Assembly (NCBI RefSeq): GCF_004217545.1
Contig: NZ_SHKY01000001.1
Span: forward strand, 1,860,001 to 1,924,000
Source of the DNA: Krasilnikovia cinnamomea
GTDB taxonomy: Bacteria > Actinomycetota > Actinomycetes > Mycobacteriales > Micromonosporaceae
Direction of reading: 5' to 3'
DNA length: 64,000 bases
The translations under genes were made by a program, and so were the position numbers. The notes beneath the pieces were generated by a model, which saw only the letters and a list, made by a program, of their open reading frames with translations, did no database searches and was not told the DNA's origin. Below are positions 30,785-40,016 of this stretch, one piece after another; position 1 is the first letter of the stretch; the number at the start of each line of letters is the position of its first letter.

Positions 30785-32098
30785 TCATGCGGCGCCGCCG
30801 GTCTCCGGGTACGCCGGGAACTCCCCCACCAGATCCGCCACCTCGTCACCCAGGTCGCGCAGCCGCACCGCGCCACCGGCGGTCGCCGGGTCCGTGGTCA
30901 CCGCGGCGGCGATCAGGCCCGCGATCCGGCGCATCTGCCCCTCCCGCATGCCCTGGGTGGTCACGCACGGGCTGCCCACCCGGATGCCGGACGCCACCGC
31001 CGGCGGCTCCGGATCGTACGGGACGGCGTTCTTGTTCAGCGTGATCCGGGCCAGTTCGCACCGCGCCTCGGCGTCGCGCCCGCTCACCCCGGTGTCGCGC
31101 AGGTCGACCAGGGCGAGGTGGGTGTCGGTGCCCCCGGAGACCGCGCGCATGCCCTCGGCCGTCAGCCCGGCCGCCAGCGCCTGGCTGTTCGTGACCACCT
31201 GCCGGGCGTACGTCTGGAATTCCGGCAGTGCCGCCTCCCGCAGGGCGACCGCCTTCGCGGCGATGGCGTGCATCATCGGCCCGCCCTGGGTGAACGGGAA
31301 GACCGCCTTGTCGATGCGCTGGGCGAGTTCCTCACGGCAGAGAATCATGCCGCCCCGGGGCCCGCGCAGCACCTTGTGGGTCGTGCAGGTCACCACGTCG
31401 GCGAACGGCACGGGCGAGGGCACCGCCCGCCCGGCCACCAGGCCGATGAAGTGCGCGGCGTCCACCAGCAGGTACGCGCCCACCTCGTCGGCGATCTCCC
31501 GGAACGCCGCGAAGTCGATCAGCCGTGGGTACGCCGTCGCCCCGCAGATGATCATCTTGGGCTGGTGGGCCCGGGCCAGGTCGCGCACCTCGTCGTAGTC
31601 GATCAGCTCGGTGTCGCGCCGTACCGAGTAGCCGACCGTGTGGAACCACTTGCCGCTGAAGTTCGCCTTGCTGCCGTGCGTCAGATGGCCGCCGTGCGGC
31701 AGCCCCATCGCCAGCACGGTGTCGCCGGGCTGCACCAGCGCCGCGAACGCCGCCAGGTTGGCTGACGCGCCGGAGTGCGGCTGCAGGTTCGCGTGGGCGG
31801 CGCCGAACAGGTCCTGGGCGCGCTCGATGCCGAGCTGCTCGGCGCGGTCCACCTCGGCGCACCCGCCGTAGTAGCGGCGCCCCGGATAGCCCTCGGCGTA
31901 CTTGTTGGTCAGCGTGGAGCCGAGCACCGCGAGGACCGCGGGCGAGGTCAGATTCTCGCTGGCGATCAGCTGCAGGCCGCCCCGCAGCCGCTCCAGCTCC
32001 CCGACCACCACCTCGGCGATCTCCGGGTCCTCGCGTTCGAGCGCGTCGAAGTCCGGGCCCCAGAAGGTGACCCGGCCCCGACCAAGAACCGCTGTCAT
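30785..32098 (-). CDS. glyA: Serine hydroxymethyltransferase
   Basis: A 437-residue PLP enzyme converting serine and tetrahydrofolate to glycine and 5,10-methylene-THF. It has LIASENLTSPAVL (about 43-55), KYAEGYPGRRYYGG, the ANLQPHSGASAN tetrahydrofolate/PLP region and the PLP-binding Lys242 in TTHKVLRGPRGG. AAGGAGC precedes the ATG. It is followed closely by the AtpI-like gene, and shares an 81-base divergent region with the SDR gene. No glycine riboswitch fold was recognised. Confidence 0.96.
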   Translation of the reverse strand: MTAVLGRGRVTFWGPDFDALEREDPEIAEVVVGELERLRGGLQLIASENLTSPAVLAVLGSTLTNKYAEGYPGRRYYGGCAEVDRAEQLGIERAQDLFGAAHANLQPHSGASANLAAFAALVQPGDTVLAMGLPHGGHLTHGSKANFSGKWFHTVGYSVRRDTELIDYDEVRDLARAHQPKMIICGATAYPRLIDFAAFREIADEVGAYLLVDAAHFIGLVAGRAVPSPVPFADVVTCTTHKVLRGPRGGMILCREELAQRIDKAVFPFTQGGPMMHAIAAKAVALREAALPEFQTYARQVVTNSQALAAGLTAEGMRAVSGGTDTHLALVDLRDTGVSGRDAEARCELARITLNKNAVPYDPEPPAVASGIRVGSPCVTTQGMREGQMRRIAGLIAAAVTTDPATAGGAVRLRDLGDEVADLVGEFPAYPETGGAA

Positions 32099-32179
32099 GG
32101 CGCTCCTTCACGTCGGCGACGCTGCCCCCGCGAACCGAGCATATGGCCTGTTGACCCCGCATGTTGGCACAGTGGGGAC

Positions 32180-33706
32180 ATGCGCTGTCTGGTCACGGGA
32201 GCCACGGGTTACATCGGGGGGCGCCTGGCGCCGCGGCTGGTGGAGGCCGGGCACACCGTACGGTGCCTCGCGCGGGATCCGCGACGGCTGCGGGACGCGC
32301 CCTGGGCAGGGCGGGTGGAGATCGTCCAGGGCGATCTGGGTGAGCCCGGGACGCTGGCCGCCGCATTCGCGGACGTCGACGTCGCGTACTTCCTGGTGCA
32401 TTCGCTGGGGCACCGTGACTTCGAGCGCCGGGACCGGGCGGCGGCCACGAACTTCGCGGCGGCGGCCCGCGCGGCGGGGGTGCGGCGGATCGTCTACCTG
32501 GGCGGCCCCGAGCCGCACGCCCTCCCCGGTCCGGCCGATCGGCGCCCCACGCACCGGTCGGCGGCCGGGCGCGAGGGCGCCTCCGCGCACCTTCGCTCAC
32601 GCGCCGAGGTGGCCGACATCCTGCTGGCCAGCCAGGTGCCGACCGTCGTGCTGCGCGCGGCCGTCATCATCGGCTCCGGCTCGGCGTCGTTCGAGATGCT
32701 GCGCTACCTGACGGAGCGGCTGCCGGCCATGATCACCCCACGCTGGGTGGGCAACCGGGTGCAGCCCATCGCGGTCCGCGACGTACTTCGCTACCTCGTC
32801 GCGGCGGCGGACCTGCCCGCCGAGGTCAACCGCGGCTTTGACATCGGTGGCGCGGACGTGCTCACGTACGCCGACATGATGCGGCGCTACGCCCGGGTGG
32901 CGGGGCTGCGCCGCCGAATCATCGTCCCGGTCAGGTTGCTCACGCCGAAGCTGTCCGCGTACTGGGTCGGGCTGGTCACGCCCGTGCCCAACGCCATCGC
33001 CCGGCCTCTGGTGGCCAGCCTGATCCACGAGGCGGTCGGCCACGAACACGACATCACCGGGTACGTGCCCGGCGAGGTGCTGGGCTTCGACGAGGCCGTC
33101 CGGCTGGCGCTCGCCAAGATCAAAGATGCGGACGTGGAGACCCGGTGGTCCGGGGCCTCCGGCCGGGACGCGGCCGCCGAGCCGCTACCCAGCGACCCCG
33201 AGTGGTCCGGCGGGGACAACTACGTCGACCTGCGCCGCCGCTCGGTGCGGGCGCCCGTGGCCGCGCTGTGGCGGGTCATCGAGAGCGTGGGCGGCGAACA
33301 CGGCTGGTACTCGTTCCCGCTGGCCTGGTCGGTGCGGGGTTGGCTGGACCGGCTGGCGGGCGGTGTCGGCCTGCACCGGGGTCGCCGCGACCGGCACCGG
33401 CTGCGCGTCGGCGAGGCGCTGGACTGGTGGCGGGTCGAGGAGATCGAACCGGGACGGCTGCTGCGGCTGCGCGCCGAACTGAAGGTGCCCGGCCGGGCCT
33501 GGCTGGAGATGACCGCGGCACCGGACCCGGCGGACCCGGGGCGCAGCGTCTACCGGCAGCGCGCGGTGTTCCTGCCGCGCGGGCTCGCCGGGCACGCGTA
33601 CTGGGCGGGGGTGCTGCCGTTCCACGGCATCGTGTTCAGCGGCATGGCCCGCAACATCGCGCGCGACGCCGAGCAGCTGCACGCCCGCGAAGGGGCGGGC
33701 GGCTAG
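32180..33706 (+). CDS. NAD(P)-binding SDR protein with C-terminal DUF2867 domain
   Basis: A 508-residue protein. The N-terminal Rossmann domain has TGATGYIGGRLAPRLVEAGH (about 6-25) and extends to about residue 310 in the atypical SDR style, with conserved YLGG and the PTVVLRAAVIIGSGSASFEML region. The C-terminal 150 residues match DUF2867, a START-like fold. This two-domain form is common in actinobacteria as a predicted epimerase or reductase of unknown substrate. The ATG follows GTGGGG. It occupies the place between glyA and the phosphatase on the opposite strand and its stop overlaps the phosphatase stop. Confidence 0.88.
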   Translation: MRCLVTGATGYIGGRLAPRLVEAGHTVRCLARDPRRLRDAPWAGRVEIVQGDLGEPGTLAAAFADVDVAYFLVHSLGHRDFERRDRAAATNFAAAARAAGVRRIVYLGGPEPHALPGPADRRPTHRSAAGREGASAHLRSRAEVADILLASQVPTVVLRAAVIIGSGSASFEMLRYLTERLPAMITPRWVGNRVQPIAVRDVLRYLVAAADLPAEVNRGFDIGGADVLTYADMMRRYARVAGLRRRIIVPVRLLTPKLSAYWVGLVTPVPNAIARPLVASLIHEAVGHEHDITGYVPGEVLGFDEAVRLALAKIKDADVETRWSGASGRDAAAEPLPSDPEWSGGDNYVDLRRRSVRAPVAALWRVIESVGGEHGWYSFPLAWSVRGWLDRLAGGVGLHRGRRDRHRLRVGEALDWWRVEEIEPGRLLRLRAELKVPGRAWLEMTAAPDPADPGRSVYRQRAVFLPRGLAGHAYWAGVLPFHGIVFSGMARNIARDAEQLHAREGAGG

Positions 33707-34344
33707 GGCAACAGCAGGCGGGTGAACGGCACGACGGCGTCCTCGATCTCGTCGCCGATGCGCGCGAAGGTCTGGTCACCCCGTCCCCACGGGTCGTCCA
33801 GGTCGTCGCCGGGCAGCGGCGCACGGCCCCCGCGCCGGGCGTGCGCGGCCTCCACGATGGCGACGCCGCGGGCGTACACCGCGTCGGGCTCGGCCGCCGC
33901 CGGGGGCAGCGCGGCCGGGTCCAGCCCGGCCAGCAACCGGCCGAACTCCCCCAGCACGAACGTCCGATCGGCCACATCGGGCCGCAGCGCCACGACGTAG
34001 TCCACCTGGTCGGCCGTCGCGGTCAGCACCAGATCGGCCTCGTCGAGGTGCTCGCCGCGCAGCTTGCGGGCGGCGAATCCGGTGTCGACGCCGCCCCGGG
34101 CGCGGACCTGGCGTGCGGCGGGCGGGTTCATCCCCTCGCCCTCGTGCCAGCCGCCCGTGCCCGCGCTGACGCTGCGCACCAGCCGCGCGGCGGGATCGTC
34201 GGCGATCGATCGGCCCCCCGCCACGGCGGGGACGTCAGCGGGTACGGCCACCCGGTCGCGGACGCTACGCGCCAGCAGCCGTTCCGCCATCGGCGACCGG
34301 CAGATGTTGCCCATGCAGACATGCAGCACGGTGAACGGGTGCAT
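33703..34344 (-). CDS. Low-molecular-weight protein-tyrosine phosphatase
   Basis: A 213-residue cytosolic phosphatase. The N-terminal signature CMGNICRS (Cys10 ... Arg16) is the complete C-x5-R active site, and the general-acid Asp lies in DDLDDPWGRG near the C terminus. It is longer than the 150-160 residues of the basic family because of an insertion after residue 35. Actinobacterial relatives dephosphorylate kinases or act in polysaccharide control. Start ATG 34344 or the adjacent GTG 34347; no ribosome site is visible, and its upstream sequence closely resembles that of the second Sua5 gene. Confidence 0.9.
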   Translation of the reverse strand: MHPFTVLHVCMGNICRSPMAERLLARSVRDRVAVPADVPAVAGGRSIADDPAARLVRSVSAGTGGWHEGEGMNPPAARQVRARGGVDTGFAARKLRGEHLDEADLVLTATADQVDYVVALRPDVADRTFVLGEFGRLLAGLDPAALPPAAAEPDAVYARGVAIVEAAHARRGGRAPLPGDDLDDPWGRGDQTFARIGDEIEDAVVPFTRLLLP

Positions 34345-34446
34345 CACGCCGAGAAGTCTGCCATGCGGCGTCTCGCCACACCGGACACCTCACGGCACCG
34401 CCCGCCCAGCGGACACCGCACGCTTTGACCCGCCCGGCGAACACCC

Positions 34447-35382
34447 TCAGGCCGCGGCCCGCCCCAGCCGGTCCCGGATCGCCAGCCAGTCCTCGGTGTC
34501 CGGCGGGGCCTGCACCAGGATCGTCCCGGCCCGGGCGTCGTCGAGGCGGTGCAGCGCGGCGTACAGGTCCGCCGCGTACTCGCCGGGATCGGCCGACAGC
34601 ACCTCGTCGCCGGGACCGCGCCCCTCGTACGTGAGCACCGCGACCGGCCCGGCCAGCCCGGCGCGGGGCACCGCTTCCACGTCCTCGGCCAGGATCAGCC
34701 GGGCGCGCGGCGCGTAGTGGCGCCGGCTCATCCCGGGCGACGGCCGCGCGGCCCCGTCCGCGACCCCGCCGCCCGGCAGCGCGAGTCCGCCGGTCACCTC
34801 GCGCAGGGAGCGCAGGCCCAGGGCACCCGGGCGCAGCAGCCGGGCCGGGGACACGGTCAGGTCGACGACCGTGGACTCGATGCCGCACGCGGACGGGCCA
34901 CCGTCCAGCACCAGCGGCACCTCCGGCAGGCTGCCGAGCACGTGCTGGGCGGTGGTCGGGGAGATGCTCTCCGACCGGTTCGCGCTGGGCGCGGCCAGGG
35001 CCAGCCCCGACTCGCGCAGCAGGCGCAGCGCCACCGGGTGGGCGGGGATCCGCACCGCGACCGTGTCCAGGTCACCGGGCAGCCCGGCGGCCCGCTCGAC
35101 CACCACGGTCAGCGGCCCCGGCCAGAACCGGGCGGCCAGCTCGTCCGCCACCGCGGGCCAGCGCCGCGCCAGCGCCCGGGCCTGGGCCACGTCGGCGACG
35201 TGCACGATCAGCGGGTTCCACGAGGGCCGCTGCTTGAGGCGGTAGATCTCGGCGATCGCGTCGGCCGAGGTGGCGTCCGCGCCCAGGCCGTACACGGTCT
35301 CGGTGGGGAAGGCGACCACGGAACCCGCGCGCAGCAACTGCACGGCGCGCCGGATCCCGGCGTCGTCCGGTGCGACGATCAT
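34447..35382 (-). CDS. L-threonylcarbamoyladenylate synthase, full-length Sua5
   Basis: A 311-residue enzyme that makes threonylcarbamoyl-AMP for the t6A modification of tRNAs reading ANN codons. The YrdC domain has VAFPTETVYGLGADA, the KxR motif in LKQRPSWNPLIVHV and SAN in APSANRSE; a C-terminal Sua5 domain (about 220-311) follows an SRRHYAP linker. All nucleotide and bicarbonate-binding residues seem present. The ATG (35382) overlaps the preceding gene as ATGA. Two such genes in tandem are unusual. Confidence 0.92.
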   Translation of the reverse strand: MIVAPDDAGIRRAVQLLRAGSVVAFPTETVYGLGADATSADAIAEIYRLKQRPSWNPLIVHVADVAQARALARRWPAVADELAARFWPGPLTVVVERAAGLPGDLDTVAVRIPAHPVALRLLRESGLALAAPSANRSESISPTTAQHVLGSLPEVPLVLDGGPSACGIESTVVDLTVSPARLLRPGALGLRSLREVTGGLALPGGGVADGAARPSPGMSRRHYAPRARLILAEDVEAVPRAGLAGPVAVLTYEGRGPGDEVLSADPGEYAADLYAALHRLDDARAGTILVQAPPDTEDWLAIRDRLGRAAA

Positions 35383-36035
35383 GCGGGCCCCGGGACCTCC
35401 GCCGGCAGGATGTCCGGCACGACGTCGCGCAACTTGCCGAACGGCACCGCGCCCTCGCGCAGCACCCGGGGCACGTCGCCGGTGACGTCGACGATCGTGC
35501 TCGGCGCCGGGTCGTGCGCCGGGCCCGCCTCCAGATAGATCCGTACGGCGTACTCCAGCTGCTCGCGGGCCTCCTGCGCGGTGCGCGGCGGCGCGCCGCC
35601 CACCCGGTTCGCGGTGGTCACGGCCATCGGGCCGACCTCGCGCAGCACCTCCAGGGCCACCGGGTGCAGCGGCATCCGCACCCCGACCACCCCGCCGGTC
35701 TCGCCCAGGTCCCACTGCAGGCTGGGCGAGTGTTCCACCAGGATGGTCAGCGCGCCGGGCCAGAACGCGTCCGCCAGCTCACGCGCCGCCTTCGGCACCG
35801 AGTAGACCAGGCCGTCGAGGGTGTGCCGGGAGCCGACCAGCACCGGCGGCGGCACCCGGCGCTCCGCGTGGCGGGCGGTGTGCAGCGCCTCGACGGCGTG
35901 CGCGGTGAACGCGTCCGCGCCGATGCCGTACACGGTGTCGGTGGGCAGCACGACCAGTTCGCCGCTGCGGGCCGCCTCGATGGCCGCGGCGACCCCCCGG
36001 TCGCGTTCCGCGACCGTGCGGCAGTCGTAGAGCAT
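35379..36035 (-). CDS. Sua5/YciO/YrdC family protein, single-domain paralogue
   Basis: A 218-residue YrdC-domain protein. It is the positional and sequence equivalent of the single Sua5-like gene after prmC in mycobacteria (PTDTVYGIGADAF, GLVYSVPKAA, AFWPGALTILVEHSPSLQWD). The Lys-x-Arg motif needed for threonylcarbamoyl-AMP synthesis is not conserved: the region reads HTARHAERRVPPPVLVGS. The SxN motif reads TTAN. It may have lost synthase activity, with the adjacent full-length enzyme taking over. The ATG overlaps the prmC stop (TGATG), so prmC and both Sua5 genes form one coupled unit. Confidence 0.85.
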   Translation of the reverse strand: MLYDCRTVAERDRGVAAAIEAARSGELVVLPTDTVYGIGADAFTAHAVEALHTARHAERRVPPPVLVGSRHTLDGLVYSVPKAARELADAFWPGALTILVEHSPSLQWDLGETGGVVGVRMPLHPVALEVLREVGPMAVTTANRVGGAPPRTAQEAREQLEYAVRIYLEAGPAHDPAPSTIVDVTGDVPRVLREGAVPFGKLRDVVPDILPAEVPGPA

Positions 36036-36937
36036 CACGGGGAGCAGTCTGCCACGTTGCTCTCGCTGCGCTCCGCCGTGGTGAAACGCGGGCGCCCCGC
36101 CAGGTCACGGTGGGCCTCGACCGCGGTGAAGCGGCCGTCCGCGCGCAGCAGCGCGGGCACCGCGTCCCCGTGTGCATCGTCGTGTTCGATGCCGAGCGCA
36201 CCGCCCGGCCGCAGCAGCCGGGCGGCCAGGGCCACCACCGGGCGGATCACCGCCAGGCCGTCGGCGCCGCCGAAGACGGCCTCCGCCGGGTCGTGCTCGG
36301 CCACCTCGGGCGGCACGGCCGTGCCGAGCGGAACGTACGGCGGGTTGCACAGCACCACGTCCACGGCCCCGCTCAGCTCCGCCAGCAGCCCCGGATCGGT
36401 GACGTCCCCCTCGGCCACCTCGACCACCGAAAATCCGGCCGCGTTGCGCCGCAGGTAGGTCAGCGCCCGCGGCGACCGCTCCACCGCCAGCACCCGCCCG
36501 GGACGCGCCTCGTCCGCCACCGACAGCGCGATCGCGCCCGTGCCGCTGCACAGGTCCACGACGACCGCCCCGGGCGCGGCGCGTTTGATCCCCCAGCCCG
36601 CCAGCAGCTCCGTCTCCGGCCGGGGCACGAACACGCCCGGGCCCACGGCCAGTTCCAGATGCCGGAACGCGGCCGTGCCGAGCAGGTGCTGCAACGGTTC
36701 CCGGCGGGTCCGCCGGGCCACCAGATCCCGGAAACGGTCCAGCTCACCGGCGCGAACGGTGTCGATGAGCAGCAGGCGGCCCCGGCCGACGCCGAGCACG
36801 TGGGCGGCCAGCAGTTCGGCATCGACCCGCGGCGATTGCACCCCGGCGGCGGCCAGCTCAGCGGTGGCCTCGGCCAGGGCCGGAACGAGCCGCACCCGTT
36901 CTGTCGCCACCGAGGGGTGTTCGTGGGCGGGCGTCAC
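36035..36937 (-). CDS. prmC: Peptide chain release factor N5-glutamine methyltransferase
   Basis: A 300-residue SAM-dependent enzyme that methylates the Gln of the GGQ motif in release factors, including PrfA encoded nearby. The N-terminal helical domain carries REPLQHLLGTAAFRHLELAV and VFVPRPETE; the SAM site is VVDLCSGTGAIALS; the catalytic NPPY reads LCNPPYVPLG. GTG start. Normally prmC follows prfA directly, but here a GGDEF gene and two propeller genes on the other strand lie between them. Confidence 0.95.
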   Translation of the reverse strand: MTPAHEHPSVATERVRLVPALAEATAELAAAGVQSPRVDAELLAAHVLGVGRGRLLLIDTVRAGELDRFRDLVARRTRREPLQHLLGTAAFRHLELAVGPGVFVPRPETELLAGWGIKRAAPGAVVVDLCSGTGAIALSVADEARPGRVLAVERSPRALTYLRRNAAGFSVVEVAEGDVTDPGLLAELSGAVDVVLCNPPYVPLGTAVPPEVAEHDPAEAVFGGADGLAVIRPVVALAARLLRPGGALGIEHDDAHGDAVPALLRADGRFTAVEAHRDLAGRPRFTTAERSESNVADCSP

Positions 36938-37016
36938 GGCATAATCATGAAACGTCGAATGTGACGGTGGCCCGCCGGGTCACCGATTCGGCGATGTATG
37001 CCGGGGAGGGCCGCCG

Positions 37017-38522
37017 GTGAGTTGGTTGGACCGGCTCGCGGACAACGTCGAGGAACTTCGCAAGGCGGGACAGTTGCAGCAGGGCGGCCGGTCGGCCGAG
37101 GCCCTGCCACTGCTCGACCGGGTCCTCGACGCATCGGCCGACCCCACGACCCGGGCGTACGCGCTGGTGCAGCGCTTCGGCGCGCTCATCAACCTGGGCC
37201 GGGTCGCCGAGCTGGGCCCGGCGATGACGGCCGCCTCCGGTGCGGTGCGTGAGGCGCCCGACCCGTACCTGCGCGGGCTGATGCACGCGTACGCCGCGCT
37301 CGGCGCGTACCTGCAGGGCAATCTGGACCGGGGGGTCACCCATCTCGTGCAGGCGTCGCGGTCGCTGGCGGCCGTACCCGAGGGTGACGCGGAGACCGCG
37401 TGGGGCTGGCACGACCTCGCCATGGCGTACTCGTATCTGGGTTTTCACGGCCACGCGCTGACCGCGATCGAGCAGGCCCGGCAGGTCGGCGCGGCGTCCG
37501 GCATGGCCAGCGAGCTGTTCGCCGCGCCCGGCATCCGGCTGCGCAACGCGGTCTCGCTCGACCACCAGGGCGACACCGACGGCTGCCTGCGGGTGCTGCG
37601 CGACATCGACGCGGAGCTGGCCCGCTATGTGGCCACGGGCGCGGACGCCCGGCTGCGGCCCAGCAGCAAGACCGTCTACGGGTACGCGCTGGCCCGCCGC
37701 GCCGCCCTCGGCGAGCCCACCGAGGCGGACGTGACCGCCCTGCTGGCCGACGGCGGCGACAGCGTCCGCTCCCGAGACCTGCAGCACCTCGGCGGGGTGT
37801 GCCTGCACATCGCCGCGCAGCGGCCCACGGAGGCGCTGCGGCGCCTGGACGCGGTACCGGTGTCCCCGGAGATCCTCGGGCCCGCCGAGCCGGCCCGGCT
37901 GCGCAGCATCTGCCACGCCTCGGCCGGGGACCACGCCGCCGCCCACCACGCCGACCGGTACGCGTTCCGTCTCGCCGCCCAGCGCATCGACCGGCTCCGT
38001 GACGGCTTCCTGGACGGGGTCGCCGCCCGCCTGGACGCCCAGGAGACCCAGCGCGACATCGGCCGGTACGGCGACGAGACCCTCACCGACCCGCTCACCG
38101 GCCTGCCGAACCGCCGCCAGCTGGAACGCTACGTCGCCGCGATGCTGGCCCGGGGCGAACGCGCCGCGGTCGGCGTCTGCGACCTGGTCGGCTTCACCGA
38201 GGTCAACGCGCGGCACGGCCGGCACACCGGCGACCTCGTGCTGCAACGCATCGCGGGAGTGCTGATCCGGGTGATGCGCCGCGGCGACTTCGTGGCCCGG
38301 TTCGCGGGCGACGAGTTCGTGGTGGTGCTGCCCGGCGCGGGACACACCCAGGCCGCCGAGGTGTCCCGGCGCATCGCCGCCGCGGCCGCCGCCGAGAACT
38401 GGCAGGCGCTGGTGCCCGGCACCCCGATCGGGGTCGCGGCGGGCTGGTCCGAGGTCGGCACGCACGGCCGTACGCTGACCGCCGCCCTGGCCGCCGCGGC
38501 CGGTCACCGCAAGCCGGCCTGA
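37017..38522 (+). CDS. TPR-like/GGDEF-domain protein, putative diguanylate cyclase
   Basis: A 501-residue cytosolic protein. Residues 1-340 are alpha-helical repeats of TPR type (AYALVQRFGALINLGRV, AYSYLGFHGHALTAIEQA). Residues about 345-500 are a GGDEF domain, with DPLTGLPNRRQLERY at the start and FAGDEFVVVLP at the signature. The first Gly is Ala (AGDEF), a change tolerated in some active cyclases. The upstream DxD region reads CDLVGFTEVNARHG, which is also atypical. GGGAGGG precedes the GTG. Five bases separate it from the first propeller gene, so they probably share a transcript. Confidence 0.85.
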   Translation: MSWLDRLADNVEELRKAGQLQQGGRSAEALPLLDRVLDASADPTTRAYALVQRFGALINLGRVAELGPAMTAASGAVREAPDPYLRGLMHAYAALGAYLQGNLDRGVTHLVQASRSLAAVPEGDAETAWGWHDLAMAYSYLGFHGHALTAIEQARQVGAASGMASELFAAPGIRLRNAVSLDHQGDTDGCLRVLRDIDAELARYVATGADARLRPSSKTVYGYALARRAALGEPTEADVTALLADGGDSVRSRDLQHLGGVCLHIAAQRPTEALRRLDAVPVSPEILGPAEPARLRSICHASAGDHAAAHHADRYAFRLAAQRIDRLRDGFLDGVAARLDAQETQRDIGRYGDETLTDPLTGLPNRRQLERYVAAMLARGERAAVGVCDLVGFTEVNARHGRHTGDLVLQRIAGVLIRVMRRGDFVARFAGDEFVVVLPGAGHTQAAEVSRRIAAAAAAENWQALVPGTPIGVAAGWSEVGTHGRTLTAALAAAAGHRKPA

Positions 38523-38527
38523 CGCGC

Positions 38528-39892
38528 GTGGCGGTCATCGAGCTCGGTTACGTGGGCTCCGGCGGCGCCGAGCTGCCGGAGCCCCCGCCGCTGCGCCCGG
38601 CGGAGTGGGGCCGGCGTCATCTGCGCCGCCTGACCGCGGCGCTGCTGGCCGTGTTGTGCCTGGTCACCGTGACGGCGTCGGACCATCTGCCCGCGCCGCG
38701 CGGCCTGCAGGCGCGGTGGGAGATCCTCTTCTTCCAGGGCGACATGTTCACGCTGGCCCGGGACACGGTGGTGGTGCTGAGCAGCGGCGCGACGCAGCGA
38801 CTCACCGGATACGACCTCGACCGCGGTACGCCGCGCTGGTCGCGCGAGATGGATCAGCCGGTGCCGTACCTGATCACGACGCCCGGGTCGAGTGTCGTGC
38901 TGCTGCCGACCGTGGAGCGCAGCGTGCCGTCCACGCCGGACGGAAGCCAGATGCAGTCCATCTTCACGCAGACCGTGGCGATCGACGCGGCCACCGGCGC
39001 GCAGCTGTGGCGTGCGCCGGGCGACGTCACCGCGGTCAGCCTCGCCCACCTGCCCATCGGAGGCGACCGGGTGCTGCTGGCCGACCATGCCGCGGACTCC
39101 ACCGCGGTGACCGGGGTACGCCTGGTCGGGGCCCGCGACGGCCGGGAGGTGTGGCGCCGGGACACCCCGGGCGCCCAGCAGATCGCGACGATCGGCCCGG
39201 ACCCGCGACGGCCCGACCGGGTCGCCACGGTCACCGGAGCCGGGCAGGTCCGCCTGCTGCGGCTGAGCGACGGCGCGGAGCTCGGCGGCGGGACGGTCTC
39301 GGTGCCGTCCACCGGCTCGGCTCCGGACCGGTACGTCAACCTGGGATGGCACGGCGGGCAGCTGACCGTCACGCAGACCACCGACACCGGGGTGACCGTC
39401 ACCGGGTACGGCGGGCAGCCGCTGCGGCAGCGGTGGCGGGTCGACGAGCCCGACGCCGTTGCCGCGTACGGCTGCGGGCCGGTGTGGTGCATCAGCACCG
39501 GCGCCGCGCTGATCGGCCGCGACTGGGACTCCGGCCTCGAACGCTGGCGCGCCCCCCTCAGCCACTCCGCCCGGCCGTTCGGCGCGGACATGCTGGCGGT
39601 GGAAGGCACCGCCGACGCGAGGTACGCGATCCTGGACGCGGGCACGGGCCGGAGCATCGCCCGCCTCGACGGTGAACCCGTGGAGGACGTCGCGGGCACG
39701 CGGGTGCTGACGATCAGCCCCACGGTGACACCCGGGGGCCGCAGCGCGGTGGGCCGGGTGGATCTGCGTACCGGGGAGACCTTCACCCTGGGCACGATCG
39801 ACGGGGTCTCCGACTATGGGTGCCTGACCGACCGTGGCCTGCTGGTCTGCCAATCGGTTCATGATCGATTGACGGTCTCCGCGGTCGGCTGA
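38528..39892 (+). CDS. Membrane-anchored PQQ-like beta-propeller protein (copy 1)
   Basis: A 454-residue protein. It begins [10 protein letters not shown], has an Arg-rich stretch and one membrane helix (about 33-50), and then about 400 extracytoplasmic residues in Trp/Gly/Asp-rich blades of the PQQ-like type (LTGYDLDRGTPRWSRE, AIDAATGAQLWRA, GRDWDSGLERWRAP). The start is a GTG 5 bases after the GGDEF stop. It is a close paralogue of the next gene, sharing long near-identical segments around RRDTPGA-QIATIG-DP. It has no catalytic signature; a binding or scaffold role is likely. Confidence 0.85.
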   Translation: MAVIELGYVGSGGAELPEPPPLRPAEWGRRHLRRLTAALLAVLCLVTVTASDHLPAPRGLQARWEILFFQGDMFTLARDTVVVLSSGATQRLTGYDLDRGTPRWSREMDQPVPYLITTPGSSVVLLPTVERSVPSTPDGSQMQSIFTQTVAIDAATGAQLWRAPGDVTAVSLAHLPIGGDRVLLADHAADSTAVTGVRLVGARDGREVWRRDTPGAQQIATIGPDPRRPDRVATVTGAGQVRLLRLSDGAELGGGTVSVPSTGSAPDRYVNLGWHGGQLTVTQTTDTGVTVTGYGGQPLRQRWRVDEPDAVAAYGCGPVWCISTGAALIGRDWDSGLERWRAPLSHSARPFGADMLAVEGTADARYAILDAGTGRSIARLDGEPVEDVAGTRVLTISPTVTPGGRSAVGRVDLRTGETFTLGTIDGVSDYGCLTDRGLLVCQSVHDRLTVSAVG

Positions 39893-40016
39893 GCCTTTGC
39901 GGGCACCGGTATCCTCTGCCGCGTGATGCGGGGAGACTACGCGGCTGCCGGGCGCGCCGGGGACGGGTCCGTGGCCGTGCCGCCCGGGCACCGCGCGCCG
40001 GCGGCCTGAGGCGCCG

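Noticed and set aside
30785..32179. A glycine riboswitch in front of glyA
   Set aside because: Only 81 bases separate glyA from the divergent gene, and no tandem aptamer pattern is present.
39926..40009. A 27-residue frame between the two propeller genes
   Set aside because: No ribosome site and an Ala/Gly/Pro composition expected by chance.
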